DNA of 64,000 nt from positions 2,982,501 to 3,046,500 of the forward strand of contig NZ_CP040517.1 in the NCBI RefSeq assembly GCF_005849285.1, given 5' to 3'. A model generated the notes under the pieces. It was given only the letters and a program-made list of their open reading frames with translations, was not told where the DNA came from and ran no database searches. Of this stretch, positions 28,309 through 37,712 are shown piece by piece (the first letter of the stretch is position 1; every line of letters starts with the position of its first letter). Position numbers and translations under genes: made by a program. Source of the DNA: Luteithermobacter gelatinilyticus. Its GTDB lineage: Bacteria; Pseudomonadota; Alphaproteobacteria; Sphingomonadales; Emcibacteraceae.

Positions 28309-28509
28309 TTCGGCGTGAGATGTCCGAGATGGCCTCCCTCAAGGCATTTATAAGGCATTTATCTTTTCTTTATCCCGATCGGCCTGAGACGATCCTGAAA
28401 CAGACGATCCTGAAACGCTGTGGTCGGGACTTTGCTCACCCTAAAAGCATAACGATAAGCTTCCCCCGTCCACAAGCTAGACAAAGGGATCAGACGAGTC
28501 CGCCACCTG

Positions 28510-28521
28510 ATACTATAGTAT
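28510..28521. promoter_or_regulatory. perfect palindrome, operator candidate
   Basis: ATACTATAGTAT. The inner ten bases ACTATAGTAT recur at 35652-35661 in the acyl-CoA ligase/symporter intergenic region. A shared regulator is possible; nothing further supports it. Confidence 0.3.
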
Positions 28522-28711
28522 TATTTCCCGCTTCCCCGCCGTGGGAGTTCAGATAAATTCCAGATAAATCAAAGAGATGAGGGTCCTGTCGTCAGGGTCC
28601 GGCCGATATCCCCTGATCCCAATGTCTAATTTCCGGCCCCATCGGATCGTGAAATAATTCACCCAAGGTAAATCCCGGCCCGCCATTACGGTGACCATGA
28701 TAATCAAAGGC

Positions 28712-28776
28712 GGCCACAAACATAGGCCACAAACATAGGCCACAAACATAGGCCACAAACATAGGCCACAAACATA
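28712..28776. repeat. 13-bp perfect tandem repeat, 5 copies
   Basis: GGCCACAAACATA repeated five times with no mismatch, ending immediately before the ribosome binding site GGAAGGA of the aldehyde dehydrogenase (ATG at 28794). It lies in the 5' leader or promoter region, where copy number could change expression. Confidence 0.95.
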
Positions 28777-28793
28777 GGAAGGACGCAAAGACA

Positions 28794-30314
28794 ATGGATG
28801 CGGCAAGCGACAACAAATCGGCCTTGAAATCGGCCTTGGGCGACAAGGCCCGGCAATTTATATCCCGTCCCCGACAGATGCTGATTAATGGCCAGTGGGT
28901 GGAGGCCTTGTCCGGGAAGACGTTCCAGACCCTGGACCCGGCTACCGGGTCCGTAATCACCGAGATCAGCGAAGGGGATGCCGCAGATATCGACCGGGCG
29001 GTCAAAGCCGCCCGCGCGGCCTATGAAGATAGCCCCTGGGCAACCATGACCCCTTCGGCGCGGGAACGGCTTTTGCATCGGGTGGCGGATCTGATTGAGG
29101 AAAATGCCGACGAATTGGCGGAACTGGAAGCCCTCGACAACGGCAAGAACAAGGCCATTGCTCGCGCCGTGGATATTCAGGTGGCCATCGAAACCTTTCG
29201 CTATATGGCCGGCTGGCCCAGCAAGATCACCGGCGATGTGCTGCCCTTGAGTGTGCCCTTTGCCCCGGACCAAAAATTTTTTGGGTATACCCTACGTGAA
29301 CCCGTTGGCGTGGTGGGGCAGATCATCCCGTGGAATTTTCCACTGTTGATGTGCGCCTGGAAAATGGCGCCGGCGCTGGCCAGCGGCTGCACTATTGTGC
29401 TTAAACCGGCCGAAGAAACCCCGCTCACCGCGCTTAGGCTCGGCGAATTGATCTGCGAGGCGGGGTTCCCCGATGGGGTGGTAAACATCGTGCCCGGTTT
29501 CGGCCATACCGCCGGCGCGGCGCTGACAGCCCATGAGGAGGTGGACAAGATCGCCTTCACCGGCTCCACCGAAGTGGGCAAGATCATCGCCAAGGCGGCG
29601 GCGGACACGATGAAGAACGTCTCATTGGAGCTGGGCGGCAAGTCACCGGCCATCATCATGCCCGATGCAGATCTGGACGTCGCCATTCCCGGTGCTGCCA
29701 GCGCCATCTTTTTCAATCAGGGGCAGGTCTGTTGTGCCGGTTCGCGACTGTTTGTCCCCGACCAGCATTATGACCGGGTGCTGGAAGGTCTGGCGGACAA
29801 CGCTTCTACACTCCGTATCGGGCCGGGCCTTGATCCGGAAAACATGATCAATCCGCTGGTTTCCGAGACCCAGCTCAACCGGGTCATGAACTATATCGAC
29901 ATTGGCCGGCGCGAGGGCGCCAGCGTCATTGCCGGCGGCAGACGGCGTGGTGAGACGGGCTATTTTGTCGAACCCACTATTCTGGCAGACACCCATCGCG
30001 ACATGACCGTGGTGCGCGAGGAAATTTTCGGCCCCGTCCTGTGCGTCCAGCGTTACAACGATGTCAATGAGGTGATCCGGATGGCCAATGACACCATTTA
30101 TGGCCTCGGCGCCAGTCTGTGGACCCGGGACGTGGGCAACATCATCAATATTGTCCCCAAAATCAAGGCGGGAACAGTCTGGGTGAACTGTCACAATATT
30201 CTCGACGTGGCCATGCCGTTCGGCGGTTTCAAACAGTCTGGATATGGCCGCGAACTGGGCAAGGAGGTTCTGGAACTGTACACCCACACCAAATCCGTTT
30301 GCATCATGGCCTGA
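28794..30314 (+). CDS. aldehyde dehydrogenase, phenylacetaldehyde dehydrogenase-like
   Basis: NAD(P)+-dependent oxidation of an aldehyde to the acid, 506 aa, cytoplasmic. Catalytic residues are in place: N181 in PWNFPLL, E279 in SLELGGKSP, C313 in NQGQVCCAGSR, the Rossmann signature FTGSTEVGK (about 255-263) and the late EIFGPVLCV and PFGGFKQSGYGRELG. An N-terminal extension of about 20 residues precedes RQMLINGQWVEA. Divergent from the TonB receptor/amine dehydrogenase operon, whose aldehyde product it would naturally oxidise (phenylacetaldehyde, indoleacetaldehyde). Substrate is inferred from context; the ALDH family is certain. A strong terminator follows. Confidence 0.9.
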   Translation: MDAASDNKSALKSALGDKARQFISRPRQMLINGQWVEALSGKTFQTLDPATGSVITEISEGDAADIDRAVKAARAAYEDSPWATMTPSARERLLHRVADLIEENADELAELEALDNGKNKAIARAVDIQVAIETFRYMAGWPSKITGDVLPLSVPFAPDQKFFGYTLREPVGVVGQIIPWNFPLLMCAWKMAPALASGCTIVLKPAEETPLTALRLGELICEAGFPDGVVNIVPGFGHTAGAALTAHEEVDKIAFTGSTEVGKIIAKAAADTMKNVSLELGGKSPAIIMPDADLDVAIPGAASAIFFNQGQVCCAGSRLFVPDQHYDRVLEGLADNASTLRIGPGLDPENMINPLVSETQLNRVMNYIDIGRREGASVIAGGRRRGETGYFVEPTILADTHRDMTVVREEIFGPVLCVQRYNDVNEVIRMANDTIYGLGASLWTRDVGNIINIVPKIKAGTVWVNCHNILDVAMPFGGFKQSGYGRELGKEVLELYTHTKSVCIMA

Positions 30315-30364
30315 TCCACGACCGGCCTCAAAGGATCCCCGCAGGATCCTTTCCTGACAGGCTC

Positions 30365-30389
30365 GGCCCGTTCGGACCGGGCCTTTTTT
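30365..30389 (+). terminator. rho-independent terminator
   Basis: GGCCCG (30365-30370), 7-base loop, CGGGCC (30378-30383), then six Ts. Ends the aldehyde dehydrogenase transcript. Confidence 0.9.
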
Positions 30390-30448
30390 CTGGAATTTGG
30401 GTCTTTGCCTGCATTACAGTAAAGTGAAAGGCTCATGGGAGCATATGA

Positions 30449-31609
30449 ATGACAGAAGTCACAACCGCCTATTCCCTGGCGCGGGATGAAAAGACCGCCG
30501 TCCGGGAACTGTATAACGGGCTGTGTCAGGACGCGGATGCCCCGGCGCTGGTGATTTTTTTCTGTTCCCCGGCATTTGATACAAGCCGGCTGGAACAGGA
30601 ACTTAACCACTGTTTCGGTGATATTCCCCTGATCGGCTGCACCACCGCCGGAGAGATTACCCCGGATGGTTACCGCAAGGGATCCCTGACCGGGGCCGCC
30701 TTCAACAACGCCTATTTCACTTGCATGAGCCGCCGTTATGACAATATCAGCAGTTTCACCCTGCAGGACGGCATCCGGTTTGCCCGGAAACTGGTCCGGG
30801 ATTTCAAGACGATCAGCCCCGCTGTCAGCGGATCCAATAGCTTTGCTTTTATGCTGATAGACGGCCTAAGCGGCGCGGAGGAACGGGTCACTGCCGCAAT
30901 CGGCAGCGAACTCGGCGAAATCAACATGATCGGCGGCTCTACCGCCGATGACTGGAAACTGAAACAGACCCGGATTTTTCATGAAGGCCGGTTCCATACC
31001 GACAGCGCCGTCATCACCCTGTTTCATACCCGGCTGCCGTTCCGGGTGGCCTATACCCATCATTATGTGGCCGGCGACGCCCGGGCGGTGATCACCGAAG
31101 CGGACCCCATCACCCGCGAGGTTTCCGAGATTAACGGCCTGCCCGCCACCCAGGAATATGCCCGATTGTGTGGACTGGACGAAAAAGACCTTAACCTTTT
31201 GGTGGTCAGCAATCACCCCGTTCTGGTGCGGGTCGGCGGCAGTTATTTTTCCCGCGGTATCATTGGCATTCTGCCGGAAAAACGCAGCATCAAATTCGCT
31301 TGCGCCATCGACAAGGGTGTGGTCTGCAGTATTGCCCGACCGGATGACCCGCAAAACAACCTGATGGAACTGTTCCGGAAAATGGAAGCCGAGATCGGCC
31401 CACCGGCGCTGGTTCTGGGGTGTGATTGTGCGGCCCGGCAGATGACGTTTGAAGAACAGGGGATATTAGAGGAAATGTCGGAAATCTATGCCCGGGCCCG
31501 CACCGTCGGCTTTGCCTCTTTCGGTGAGCAATATAACACCGTGCATATGAACAATTCCTTTTCCTGTGTCGCCATCGGCCGGGACCGGCCTGAAACGCCG
31601 AACATATAA
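30449..31609 (+). CDS. FIST domain sensory protein (NosP-like)
   Basis: A 386-aa soluble protein with FIST_N (about 30-220: ALVIFFCSPAFDTSRLEQELNHCFGDIPLIGCTTAGEI, SNSFAFMLIDGLSGAEERV, IGGSTADDWKL) and FIST_C (about 225-365: VSEINGLPATQEYARLCG, GFASFGEQYNTVHMNNSF). In Pseudomonas and relatives, a FIST protein (NosP) binds haem and nitric oxide and controls the co-encoded hybrid kinase NahK; here a hybrid kinase follows after 32 bases and a LuxR response regulator after that. Haem binding is not provable from sequence. A 15-bp tandem duplication (31593-31622) spans the stop codon. Confidence 0.88.
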   Translation: MTEVTTAYSLARDEKTAVRELYNGLCQDADAPALVIFFCSPAFDTSRLEQELNHCFGDIPLIGCTTAGEITPDGYRKGSLTGAAFNNAYFTCMSRRYDNISSFTLQDGIRFARKLVRDFKTISPAVSGSNSFAFMLIDGLSGAEERVTAAIGSELGEINMIGGSTADDWKLKQTRIFHEGRFHTDSAVITLFHTRLPFRVAYTHHYVAGDARAVITEADPITREVSEINGLPATQEYARLCGLDEKDLNLLVVSNHPVLVRVGGSYFSRGIIGILPEKRSIKFACAIDKGVVCSIARPDDPQNNLMELFRKMEAEIGPPALVLGCDCAARQMTFEEQGILEEMSEIYARARTVGFASFGEQYNTVHMNNSFSCVAIGRDRPETPNI

Positions 31610-31641
31610 ACGCCGAACATATATAGGAGAACTTCGGGCCC

Positions 31642-33060
31642 ATGACTGAACGCCAAAGCCGCCTTACAGATGAGGAAATCAAACGGCTGGTTCTGGAAAA
31701 TGCCCGGCTCAATAAAACCGTTCAGGTTCTGATGGAGCGGGTGGAACAGGAGATGGACCAGCAGAAAGACAGTTTTTCCCTGTTCCAGACCGCCATCAAT
31801 CTGGAAAAAACCATTGAGCACCGAACCCGGGAATTAAAGGTACTGAATGCCCGGCTGATGGCGGAACTGGCGGAACGGGAAAAGGTGGAAGAAGCCCTGC
31901 GCATTGCCAAACAGCAGGCGGAAGAGGCCAATCAAAGCAAAACCAAATTCCTCGCCACCGCCAGCCACGATCTGCGCCAGCCCCTGAATGCGGCGCGTCT
32001 GTTTCTGGGTTCTTTGGAAAATGACAGCCTAGGAGACACCGAAACCGACATCCCCCGGCTGGAAACGGTGAAACGGATCGGTGCCGCCCTTGATGCTCTG
32101 GATGATCTGCTGAGTGTGTTGCTCAATATTTCCCAACTCGACGCCGGCGGCATCAAACCCAATTTCCATCATTTTCCGGTGCAGGATCTGCTGAACCGGA
32201 TTGTGCCGGAATATATCAAAACCGGCACGGATCGCGGACTGGAGGTGCGCATGGTGCCCAGCAGCGCCGTGGTCTACTCGGATGGGCGACTGCTGGAGAC
32301 CATTTTGCGGAATTTCCTGAGCAATGCCATCCGCTATACCAAAAAGGGCAAGGTACTGATCGGCTGCCGGCGCCATGCCGACGGGGTAACCTTGATGGTC
32401 TATGACAGCGGCATCGGTATCCGCGAAGACCAATTGGAAACCATTTTCGAAGAATTCCGACAGGTGCATGAAGACAGCAGCATCGGGACCCGCGGTATCG
32501 GCCTGGGACTGTCCATTGTAGACCGCATTGCCCGTCTGTTGGGCTTGTCCATCACGGTGGCCTCGGTTTACGGCAAGGGCTCCTGTTTTGGTGTCACTCT
32601 GCCGCTGGGCAAACCCCACCAGCTGCGCGAGACGTCCCCTGAACAGTCTTCCTCCGGGAAGATCCCGCAAACCAATCTCTGCGACCTGCTTGGAGAACGG
32701 GTGATTGTTGTGGTGGACAATGATCCGCAGGTGCTTGACGGGATGCGTGCCCTGTTACGCAACTGGACCTGCAAGGTGGTGGCCGAAACCACCGCCGAAC
32801 GGTGTCTGATCCCACTTATCGAACAGGATCTGATCCCCGGCCTGATCATTGCGGATTATCATTTGGGCCCCACCACTAACGGCCTTGACGCCCTGCGGGA
32901 AATCCGTGCGGAATTTGACCCTGCCCTGCCCGGCCTGATCATCACCAGCGACCGGAACCAGGAATTGCGGGACCGGCTGGAGAGTTTACAAATTCCGTTG
33001 TTATACAAACCGGTTAAACCGGCACGGCTGGCGGCGCTGATCAAACATGCCCTTTCATGA
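31642..33060 (+). CDS. hybrid sensor histidine kinase/response regulator (NahK/ErcS'-like)
   Basis: A 472-aa cytoplasmic kinase without membrane segments. Order: N-terminal coiled coil (about 10-100, heptad-rich), HisKA with phospho-acceptor H109 in ATASHDLRQPLNAARLF, HATPase (about 205-330) with NFLSNAIRYTKKGKV (N box), YDSGIGIREDQLETIFEEF (G1/F) and RGIGLGLSIVDRIARLLG (G2). A C-terminal receiver (about 350-470) has VVVDNDPQ, phospho-acceptor Asp in LIIADYHLG, and KPVKPARL. The SHDLRQPL variant is typical of the NahK/ErcS' group. It pairs with the FIST protein upstream and converges with a LuxR regulator gene 5 bases away. It probably receives its signal from the FIST protein. Confidence 0.93.
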   Translation: MTERQSRLTDEEIKRLVLENARLNKTVQVLMERVEQEMDQQKDSFSLFQTAINLEKTIEHRTRELKVLNARLMAELAEREKVEEALRIAKQQAEEANQSKTKFLATASHDLRQPLNAARLFLGSLENDSLGDTETDIPRLETVKRIGAALDALDDLLSVLLNISQLDAGGIKPNFHHFPVQDLLNRIVPEYIKTGTDRGLEVRMVPSSAVVYSDGRLLETILRNFLSNAIRYTKKGKVLIGCRRHADGVTLMVYDSGIGIREDQLETIFEEFRQVHEDSSIGTRGIGLGLSIVDRIARLLGLSITVASVYGKGSCFGVTLPLGKPHQLRETSPEQSSSGKIPQTNLCDLLGERVIVVVDNDPQVLDGMRALLRNWTCKVVAETTAERCLIPLIEQDLIPGLIIADYHLGPTTNGLDALREIRAEFDPALPGLIITSDRNQELRDRLESLQIPLLYKPVKPARLAALIKHALS

Positions 33061-33065
33061 GTGCG

Positions 33066-33743
33066 TCAGGATGGTGACTGATCAACAAGATTTTTGGCCG
33101 CAATCACCGCCTGTAAACGATTGCTGACGCCAAGCTTGCGTAAAATGGCGGAAACATGGGCCTTTACGGTAATTTCGGATATGCCCAGCTCATAAGCGAT
33201 GACCTTGTTGGGTTTGCCCTTGGCCAGAAGCTCCAGAACGGCCCGTTGCCGGGGCGTGAGGGCGGCGATACAAAGATCCGGCGGGGTCGTCTTTTCTCGC
33301 GAAGGAGGAGGCGCATCCGGAGCACGTTCCCCGCTCACCCCCAACGCCTGGGACGGGATATAGCTGTTGCCACTCATCACCAGTTGCAAGGCATGGCGCA
33401 TCACCTCTTGGGAGGAGGATTTGGGCAGATAGCCCATGGCCCCCCGTCCAAAGCTTTCCCGGACGGTTTCTTCGTGTTCACTGGACGAAACGATGATAAT
33501 AGGAGTCGACGGCGCCGTGTCACGCAGGGCCATCAAACAGGAAAACCCCTCGGCGCCCGGCAGCAGCAGATCCAGAAGAATCAAATCAAATCCCGATCCT
33601 TCTTCCACCGCGGCCAATGTTTCCCGGGCCGTACAGGTCTGGATACAGATCACCTCGTGCCCCATGACACTGCGGACAATATTGCTCAGCGCCTCACGAA
33701 ACAACGGGTGATCATCCGCAATCAATACCCTGCTTTGCGTCAA
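33066..33743 (-). CDS. LuxR family two-component response regulator
   Basis: A 225-aa regulator. Receiver domain residues 1-120 with acidic pocket D10-D11 (LIADDHPLF), phospho-acceptor D58 (LILLDLLLPGAEG) and IIIVSSSEH. C-terminal LuxR/NarL-type HTH (about 155-220): ALTPRQRAVLELLAKGKPNKVIAYELGISEITVKAHVSAILRKLGVSNRLQAV. It is encoded tail-to-tail with the hybrid kinase. Similar sets in Pseudomonas (NosP, NahK/ErcS', ErdR) control alcohol/aldehyde oxidation or biofilm, so it may regulate the neighbouring aldehyde dehydrogenase or amine dehydrogenase genes; this is an inference. Confidence 0.93.
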   Translation of the reverse strand: MTQSRVLIADDHPLFREALSNIVRSVMGHEVICIQTCTARETLAAVEEGSGFDLILLDLLLPGAEGFSCLMALRDTAPSTPIIIVSSSEHEETVRESFGRGAMGYLPKSSSQEVMRHALQLVMSGNSYIPSQALGVSGERAPDAPPPSREKTTPPDLCIAALTPRQRAVLELLAKGKPNKVIAYELGISEITVKAHVSAILRKLGVSNRLQAVIAAKNLVDQSPS

Positions 33744-33793
33744 ACGACGGCCTCCCTTACCGATTCATACGAGTCTGTAAAGCTTAGGCGAAT

Positions 33794-35425
33794 CTAGGCG
33801 CGCAAACAATCCTTGTAGCGTTCCCGTAGGGTGATTTTCTTGATCTTACCAGTGGCCGTGAGCGGCATTTCCTCTACAAAAAACACCTTGTCAGGCATCC
33901 ACCATTTGGCGATTTTGCCGTCCAGAAAAGCCAGGATTTCCTGTTCCGTCGGCGACGCGCCGGGCGCCGGCTTGATGATCAGCACCGGCCGTTCTTCCCA
34001 TTTGGGGTGATAGACCCCGACTACTCCGGCCTGCAGCACCTTCGGATGTCCCACGGCAAGGTTTTCAATATCAATGGAACTGATCCATTCGCCGCCCGAC
34101 TTGATCACATCCTTGGCCCGGTCGGTGATTTTGATATAACCATATCGGTCTAGCGTCACCACATCACCGGTCGGGAACCAGCCCTCCTTGTCCAGCACCC
34201 GGCCGCCTTCGCCCCGGTAATATTCCGCCACCACCCACGGCCCGCGCACCCAGAGATCACCATAGGTTTTCCCGTCGCGGGGCACCGGGTTGCCCTGCTC
34301 GTCCACAACCTTGACTTCCAGCCCGTATTGCACCCGGCCCTGTTTACTGAGTACGGCCTCGCGCGCCTCCGGCGGCAGGGCGTCCACCTCGGGGGTGGAC
34401 GAGGCGATGGTGCCCAACGGACTGGTTTCCGTCATGCCCCACAATTGCAGCACCCTGACTCCATAATCCTTCAAAAATTTGTCACTCATGGCCTTGGGCA
34501 CCGCGGATCCCCCGATCATGGTACGCTCAAGACTGTCAACTTTCTGACCCGTTTCCTCAAGATACTGAAACAACATGGTAAAGACCGTTGGCACGGCACA
34601 GGAAAAGGTCACGCCCTCGCATTCAATCAGGTCATGAATATGTTTACCGTCCATCTTCGGCCCCGGAAACACCAGCTTGGCTCCCAGCATAGCGGCAATA
34701 TAGGGCAAGCCCCAGGCATTGCCGTGATACATGGGCGCAATGGGCAGAATCACATCATATACGGACAGGCCAAAGGCGCTGTTCTGGGCCGCCGCCAAGG
34801 CATGAATGATGGTTGAGCGATGGGAATACATCACCCCTTTGGGATTGCCGGTCGTACCGGAAGTGTAACAAATGGACGAGGCGCTTTTTTCATCAAAAAC
34901 CGGCCACGTCATCTGCCCGTCTTCCGCCGCCAGAAGGTCCTCGTAACAATGGACATTCTTCAGCGTGGTCTGGGGCATGTGATCCCGGTCGGTGAGGATC
35001 ACATAGCCTTCCACATGTTTAAGGCGCGGCGCCAGTTTTTCCACCAGCGGCACAAAATCCACATCCAGAAACAGATACCGCCCGCCCGCATGGTTGATGA
35101 CATAAACAATCTGTTCATCAAACAGCCGCGGATTGGCCGTATGCAGGATGGCCCCGATACCGGACACGCCGTAAAACATTTCAAAATGGCGATAGGTGGA
35201 CCAGGCCAGCGTGGCAATCCGGTCGCCCGAGACAATGTTCAGCCGGCGCATCAGCGCCTGAGCAAGCTTCTTTGCCCGATGTTCCGCCTCACGATAGGTA
35301 TATCGGTGCAGCGGCCCTTCGACTGTGCGGGTGACAATTTCTGTGGATCCGTGATATTCCGCTGCATAACGGATCAAAGACGAAATCATCAGATCATTAT
35401 ACTGCATCAGTCCGGGCTGTGTCAT
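33794..35425 (-). CDS. acyl-CoA synthetase (AMP-forming), medium/long-chain or aryl type
   Basis: Adenylate-forming ligase, 543 aa. ATP-binding signature [21 protein letters not shown] (about 181-200), A5-like [10 protein letters not shown]7/A8 [35 protein letters not shown] and the C-terminal catalytic Lys in [15 protein letters not shown]. The length and the N-terminal [15 protein letters not shown] are usual for the fatty-acyl-CoA ligase group that includes methylthiopropionyl-CoA ligases. With an arylacetaldehyde dehydrogenase and indolepyruvate oxidoreductase nearby, aryl acetate activation is possible, but sequence alone only supports acyl-CoA ligase. Confidence 0.9.
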   Translation of the reverse strand: MTQPGLMQYNDLMISSLIRYAAEYHGSTEIVTRTVEGPLHRYTYREAEHRAKKLAQALMRRLNIVSGDRIATLAWSTYRHFEMFYGVSGIGAILHTANPRLFDEQIVYVINHAGGRYLFLDVDFVPLVEKLAPRLKHVEGYVILTDRDHMPQTTLKNVHCYEDLLAAEDGQMTWPVFDEKSASSICYTSGTTGNPKGVMYSHRSTIIHALAAAQNSAFGLSVYDVILPIAPMYHGNAWGLPYIAAMLGAKLVFPGPKMDGKHIHDLIECEGVTFSCAVPTVFTMLFQYLEETGQKVDSLERTMIGGSAVPKAMSDKFLKDYGVRVLQLWGMTETSPLGTIASSTPEVDALPPEAREAVLSKQGRVQYGLEVKVVDEQGNPVPRDGKTYGDLWVRGPWVVAEYYRGEGGRVLDKEGWFPTGDVVTLDRYGYIKITDRAKDVIKSGGEWISSIDIENLAVGHPKVLQAGVVGVYHPKWEERPVLIIKPAPGASPTEQEILAFLDGKIAKWWMPDKVFFVEEMPLTATGKIKKITLRERYKDCLRA

Positions 35426-35840
35426 GGTTCTGCTCCCTGTTCCGGCGGCACAGACGTTATTGTTGTCTCCCCAAAAGTAAATTTTTCACCGCCATTTACC
35501 CCCTTTACTCTATCTGCCGCTGCATCGGGCGTCCATTGGACCAATGGCGTATGCCCCCCTCGAGCGAACTGTAATGCTTTAGTATCAGATACCTTCGACA
35601 CCTGGCGGGAAAGCCGGCTCAAAATCGGCTATTCCAAAAATCCTGTCATCCACTATAGTATGCCCTTCAAGGACAGGCATCGCGTGCAACAGGTGACCTG
35701 TTTGCCTAACCGAACGCATACAAAAGAAAAAAGAAGAATGACAATAAAACGGGTGGTGAAGGTTTTTGGCCTCCCGCCTTAAAAGGATCGACAACAGACA
35801 TCGAAGACTACACATTATAAAATTAAACAGGGAAAAACAT
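35426..35840. other. 415-bp divergent intergenic region
   Basis: Between the acyl-CoA ligase (minus) and the symporter (plus). It holds the palindromic ACTATAGTAT at 35652-35661, also found upstream of the aldehyde dehydrogenase, and the symporter ribosome binding site CAGGGA about 8 bases before 35841. No gene, tRNA or riboswitch recognised. Confidence 0.45.
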
Positions 35841-37211
35841 ATGCAGGTTTCTACGTCTCATGAAAAATGGTCCTCCCGCCTGACATTCATCATGGCGGCG
35901 GTGGGGTCTTCCGTCGGGCTTGGCAATGTCTGGAAATTCCCCTATGAAGCGGGGGTCAGCGGTGGCGGCGCCTTTGTGCTGATTTATATCGCCTGTATTC
36001 TGGTGGTGGGGCTGCCGATCCTGATTGCCGAACTCACCCTTGGCAAACAGGGCCAGATGAGCCCGCCCAACACTATGCGTACCCTAGCCCAGCGGGAAGG
36101 CCGATCGTCTCTCTGGCAGTCGGTCGGCTGGCTCGGCGTGCTGGCCGCCTTTATGATCCTCAGTTTCTACAGCGTAATTGGCGGCTGGGCCCTGGCCTAT
36201 GTGCCCAAATTCATCTCGGGCGACCTGATCACCACAAATCCCGATGTGGTCACAACGGAATTCAATACCTTGCTGGCCAGCCCGGTGCAGATGTTGGCCT
36301 GGCACGGGCTGTTTATGGTGCTGACCATTTTCGTGGTCGCACGCGGCATTCATGCGGGGATTGAAAAAGCCGTGGATATTCTGATGCCAGCATTGTTTTT
36401 TATCCTGCTGGCGCTGGTCATCTATGCCGCTATCGCTGGCGATTTTGGCCGGGCATGGTCGTTCCTGTTTGCCGCTGACTTTTCCAAAATCACCCCGGAT
36501 GTGGTGCTGAACGCACTGGGACAGGCCTTTTTCTCCATCAGTGTGGGGCTTGGCGCCATGATGACTTATGGCGCTTATCTGCCGAAAGACGTCAAAATCC
36601 CCCGGGCCGCCACCATTATCGTGTTTGCCGATACTATGGTGGCCCTGCTGGCGGGACTCGCGATTTTCCCTATTGTATTCGCCAACGGGCTTGATCCTGC
36701 CAGCGGGCCGGGCCTGGTGTTTGTGACATTGCCACTGGCCTTTGCAGGGGTGCCGTTGGGCGGATTTTTCGGCACCATGTTTTTTGTGCTGATCGTTTTT
36801 GCGGCCATCACCTCCTCCATCTCCCTGCTGGAACCGGTGGTGTCCTGGGCCGAGGAACACAAAGGTGTGAAACGATCCTTGTCAGCCATTGTGGCCGGTT
36901 TCCTGATCTGGCTGCTGGGTCTGTTGAGCGTATTTTCCTTTAACCTGTGGGGCGACGTACACCTTCTGGAAATGTTTGAACGGTTCGAAACGGCAACCCT
37001 GTTCGATCTGATGGATTTCACCACGTCCAATATCTTCCTGCCGCTAGGGGGCATGGCCATGGTGATCTTTGCCAGCTGGATTATGTCGCGCGAGACCACC
37101 GAAACGGATCTGGGCCTGTCCCCGGCCTTGTATAAAAGCTGGTTGTTCCTGGCCCGGTTTGTCGCCCCGATCGCGCTGTTGATGATCTTTGCCTATAACA
37201 TTTTCGGCTGA
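35841..37211 (+). CDS. neurotransmitter:sodium symporter family transporter
   Basis: Na+-coupled amino acid or amine uptake protein of the inner membrane, 456 aa, LeuT fold with about 11-12 membrane segments. The N-terminal signature SSRLTFIMAAVGSSVGLGNVWKFPYEAGVSGGGAFVLIY is the conserved TM1/TM2 block with the unwound GxxVGLGNxWRFPY-type substrate/Na+ site. Later family segments include FSISVGLGAMMTYGAYLP and AAITSSISLLEPVVSWAEE. Start set at 35841 by AGGGA; an upstream in-frame start (35766) has no binding site. Bacterial members carry tryptophan, tyrosine, leucine or similar, which fits the nearby indolepyruvate and aromatic amine genes. Confidence 0.93.
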   Translation: MQVSTSHEKWSSRLTFIMAAVGSSVGLGNVWKFPYEAGVSGGGAFVLIYIACILVVGLPILIAELTLGKQGQMSPPNTMRTLAQREGRSSLWQSVGWLGVLAAFMILSFYSVIGGWALAYVPKFISGDLITTNPDVVTTEFNTLLASPVQMLAWHGLFMVLTIFVVARGIHAGIEKAVDILMPALFFILLALVIYAAIAGDFGRAWSFLFAADFSKITPDVVLNALGQAFFSISVGLGAMMTYGAYLPKDVKIPRAATIIVFADTMVALLAGLAIFPIVFANGLDPASGPGLVFVTLPLAFAGVPLGGFFGTMFFVLIVFAAITSSISLLEPVVSWAEEHKGVKRSLSAIVAGFLIWLLGLLSVFSFNLWGDVHLLEMFERFETATLFDLMDFTTSNIFLPLGGMAMVIFASWIMSRETTETDLGLSPALYKSWLFLARFVAPIALLMIFAYNIFG

Positions 37212-37253
37212 GGAGTGTTGGGCTGAAGATTACTGCCTCGGCCCACAGACCCT

Positions 37254-37534
37254 AGAGTGAATTGTGAATAGGTTGACCCATTCTGCCGGTCAGGTCTGGT
37301 TCAGGAGCCAGGGGTTTGGCGCAGGCCATACTGACGGTACGGCCAAGCCAAACCCCGCCGGAACTGGACCAGATCGGCCCGGCCCTTCGGGGTGGCGGCT
37401 TGGGGCCGCTCACTTTGTCAGACTCCTGGGTCAGACGCCTGGCCCGATGCCCCGCATCGCCCGGCGCCGTCTTCCGCGTGAGGCGGGCCACAATCCGCCA
37501 ACAGAATTGAGCCAACCTCTTCACCATTCACTCT
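37254..37534. mobile_element. 281-bp element bounded by inverted REP-like ends (MITE- or BIME-like), copy D
   Basis: The left end starts AGAGTGAATTGTGAATAGG and the right end, on the minus strand, starts AGAGTGAATGGTGAAGAGG. The two ends are imperfect inverted repeats over about 30 bases. Both are flanked by TA (CCTAGAG and CTCTATC when the outer bases are counted). The roughly 210-bp interior is GC-rich and holds no convincing reading frame. It fills most of the 501-bp gap between the symporter and the protease gene. Either a non-autonomous transposable element or a pair of REP units around unique DNA. Confidence 0.55.
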
Positions 37535-37712
37535 ATCAGGTCATATCAGGCCTAATTCTTTCCGGCAGGATTTTCGGGTCCTGCCGGACTTGGCCTGCGG
37601 GCCGGTTCCTCCTGCTCTTCTCGCTCCGATTGTTAGTGAACTCCAGCCAGAAATGCTGTAACCATAATGCTGTAACCATAAAGAATGGGCTCCATTTGCG
37701 AAGGGGGACAAA

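Larger units (their letters stand above)
28256..28793. other. 538-bp divergent intergenic region rich in tandem duplications
   Basis: Separates the minus-strand TonB receptor from the plus-strand aldehyde dehydrogenase. It contains 15 bp x3 (28264-28308), 11 bp x2 (28341-28362), 15 bp x2 (28387-28416), an imperfect 11 bp x2 (28550-28569) and 13 bp x5 (28712-28776). A 12-bp perfect palindrome ATACTATAGTAT lies at 28510-28521. No convincing gene; a frame from 28275 that reads through the repeats has no support. Divergent promoters must be here. Confidence 0.6.

Noticed and set aside
28275-28556. 93-codon plus-strand frame upstream of the aldehyde dehydrogenase
   Set aside because: It starts in the 15-bp tandem repeat, has no ribosome binding site and low-complexity composition; more likely regulatory DNA.
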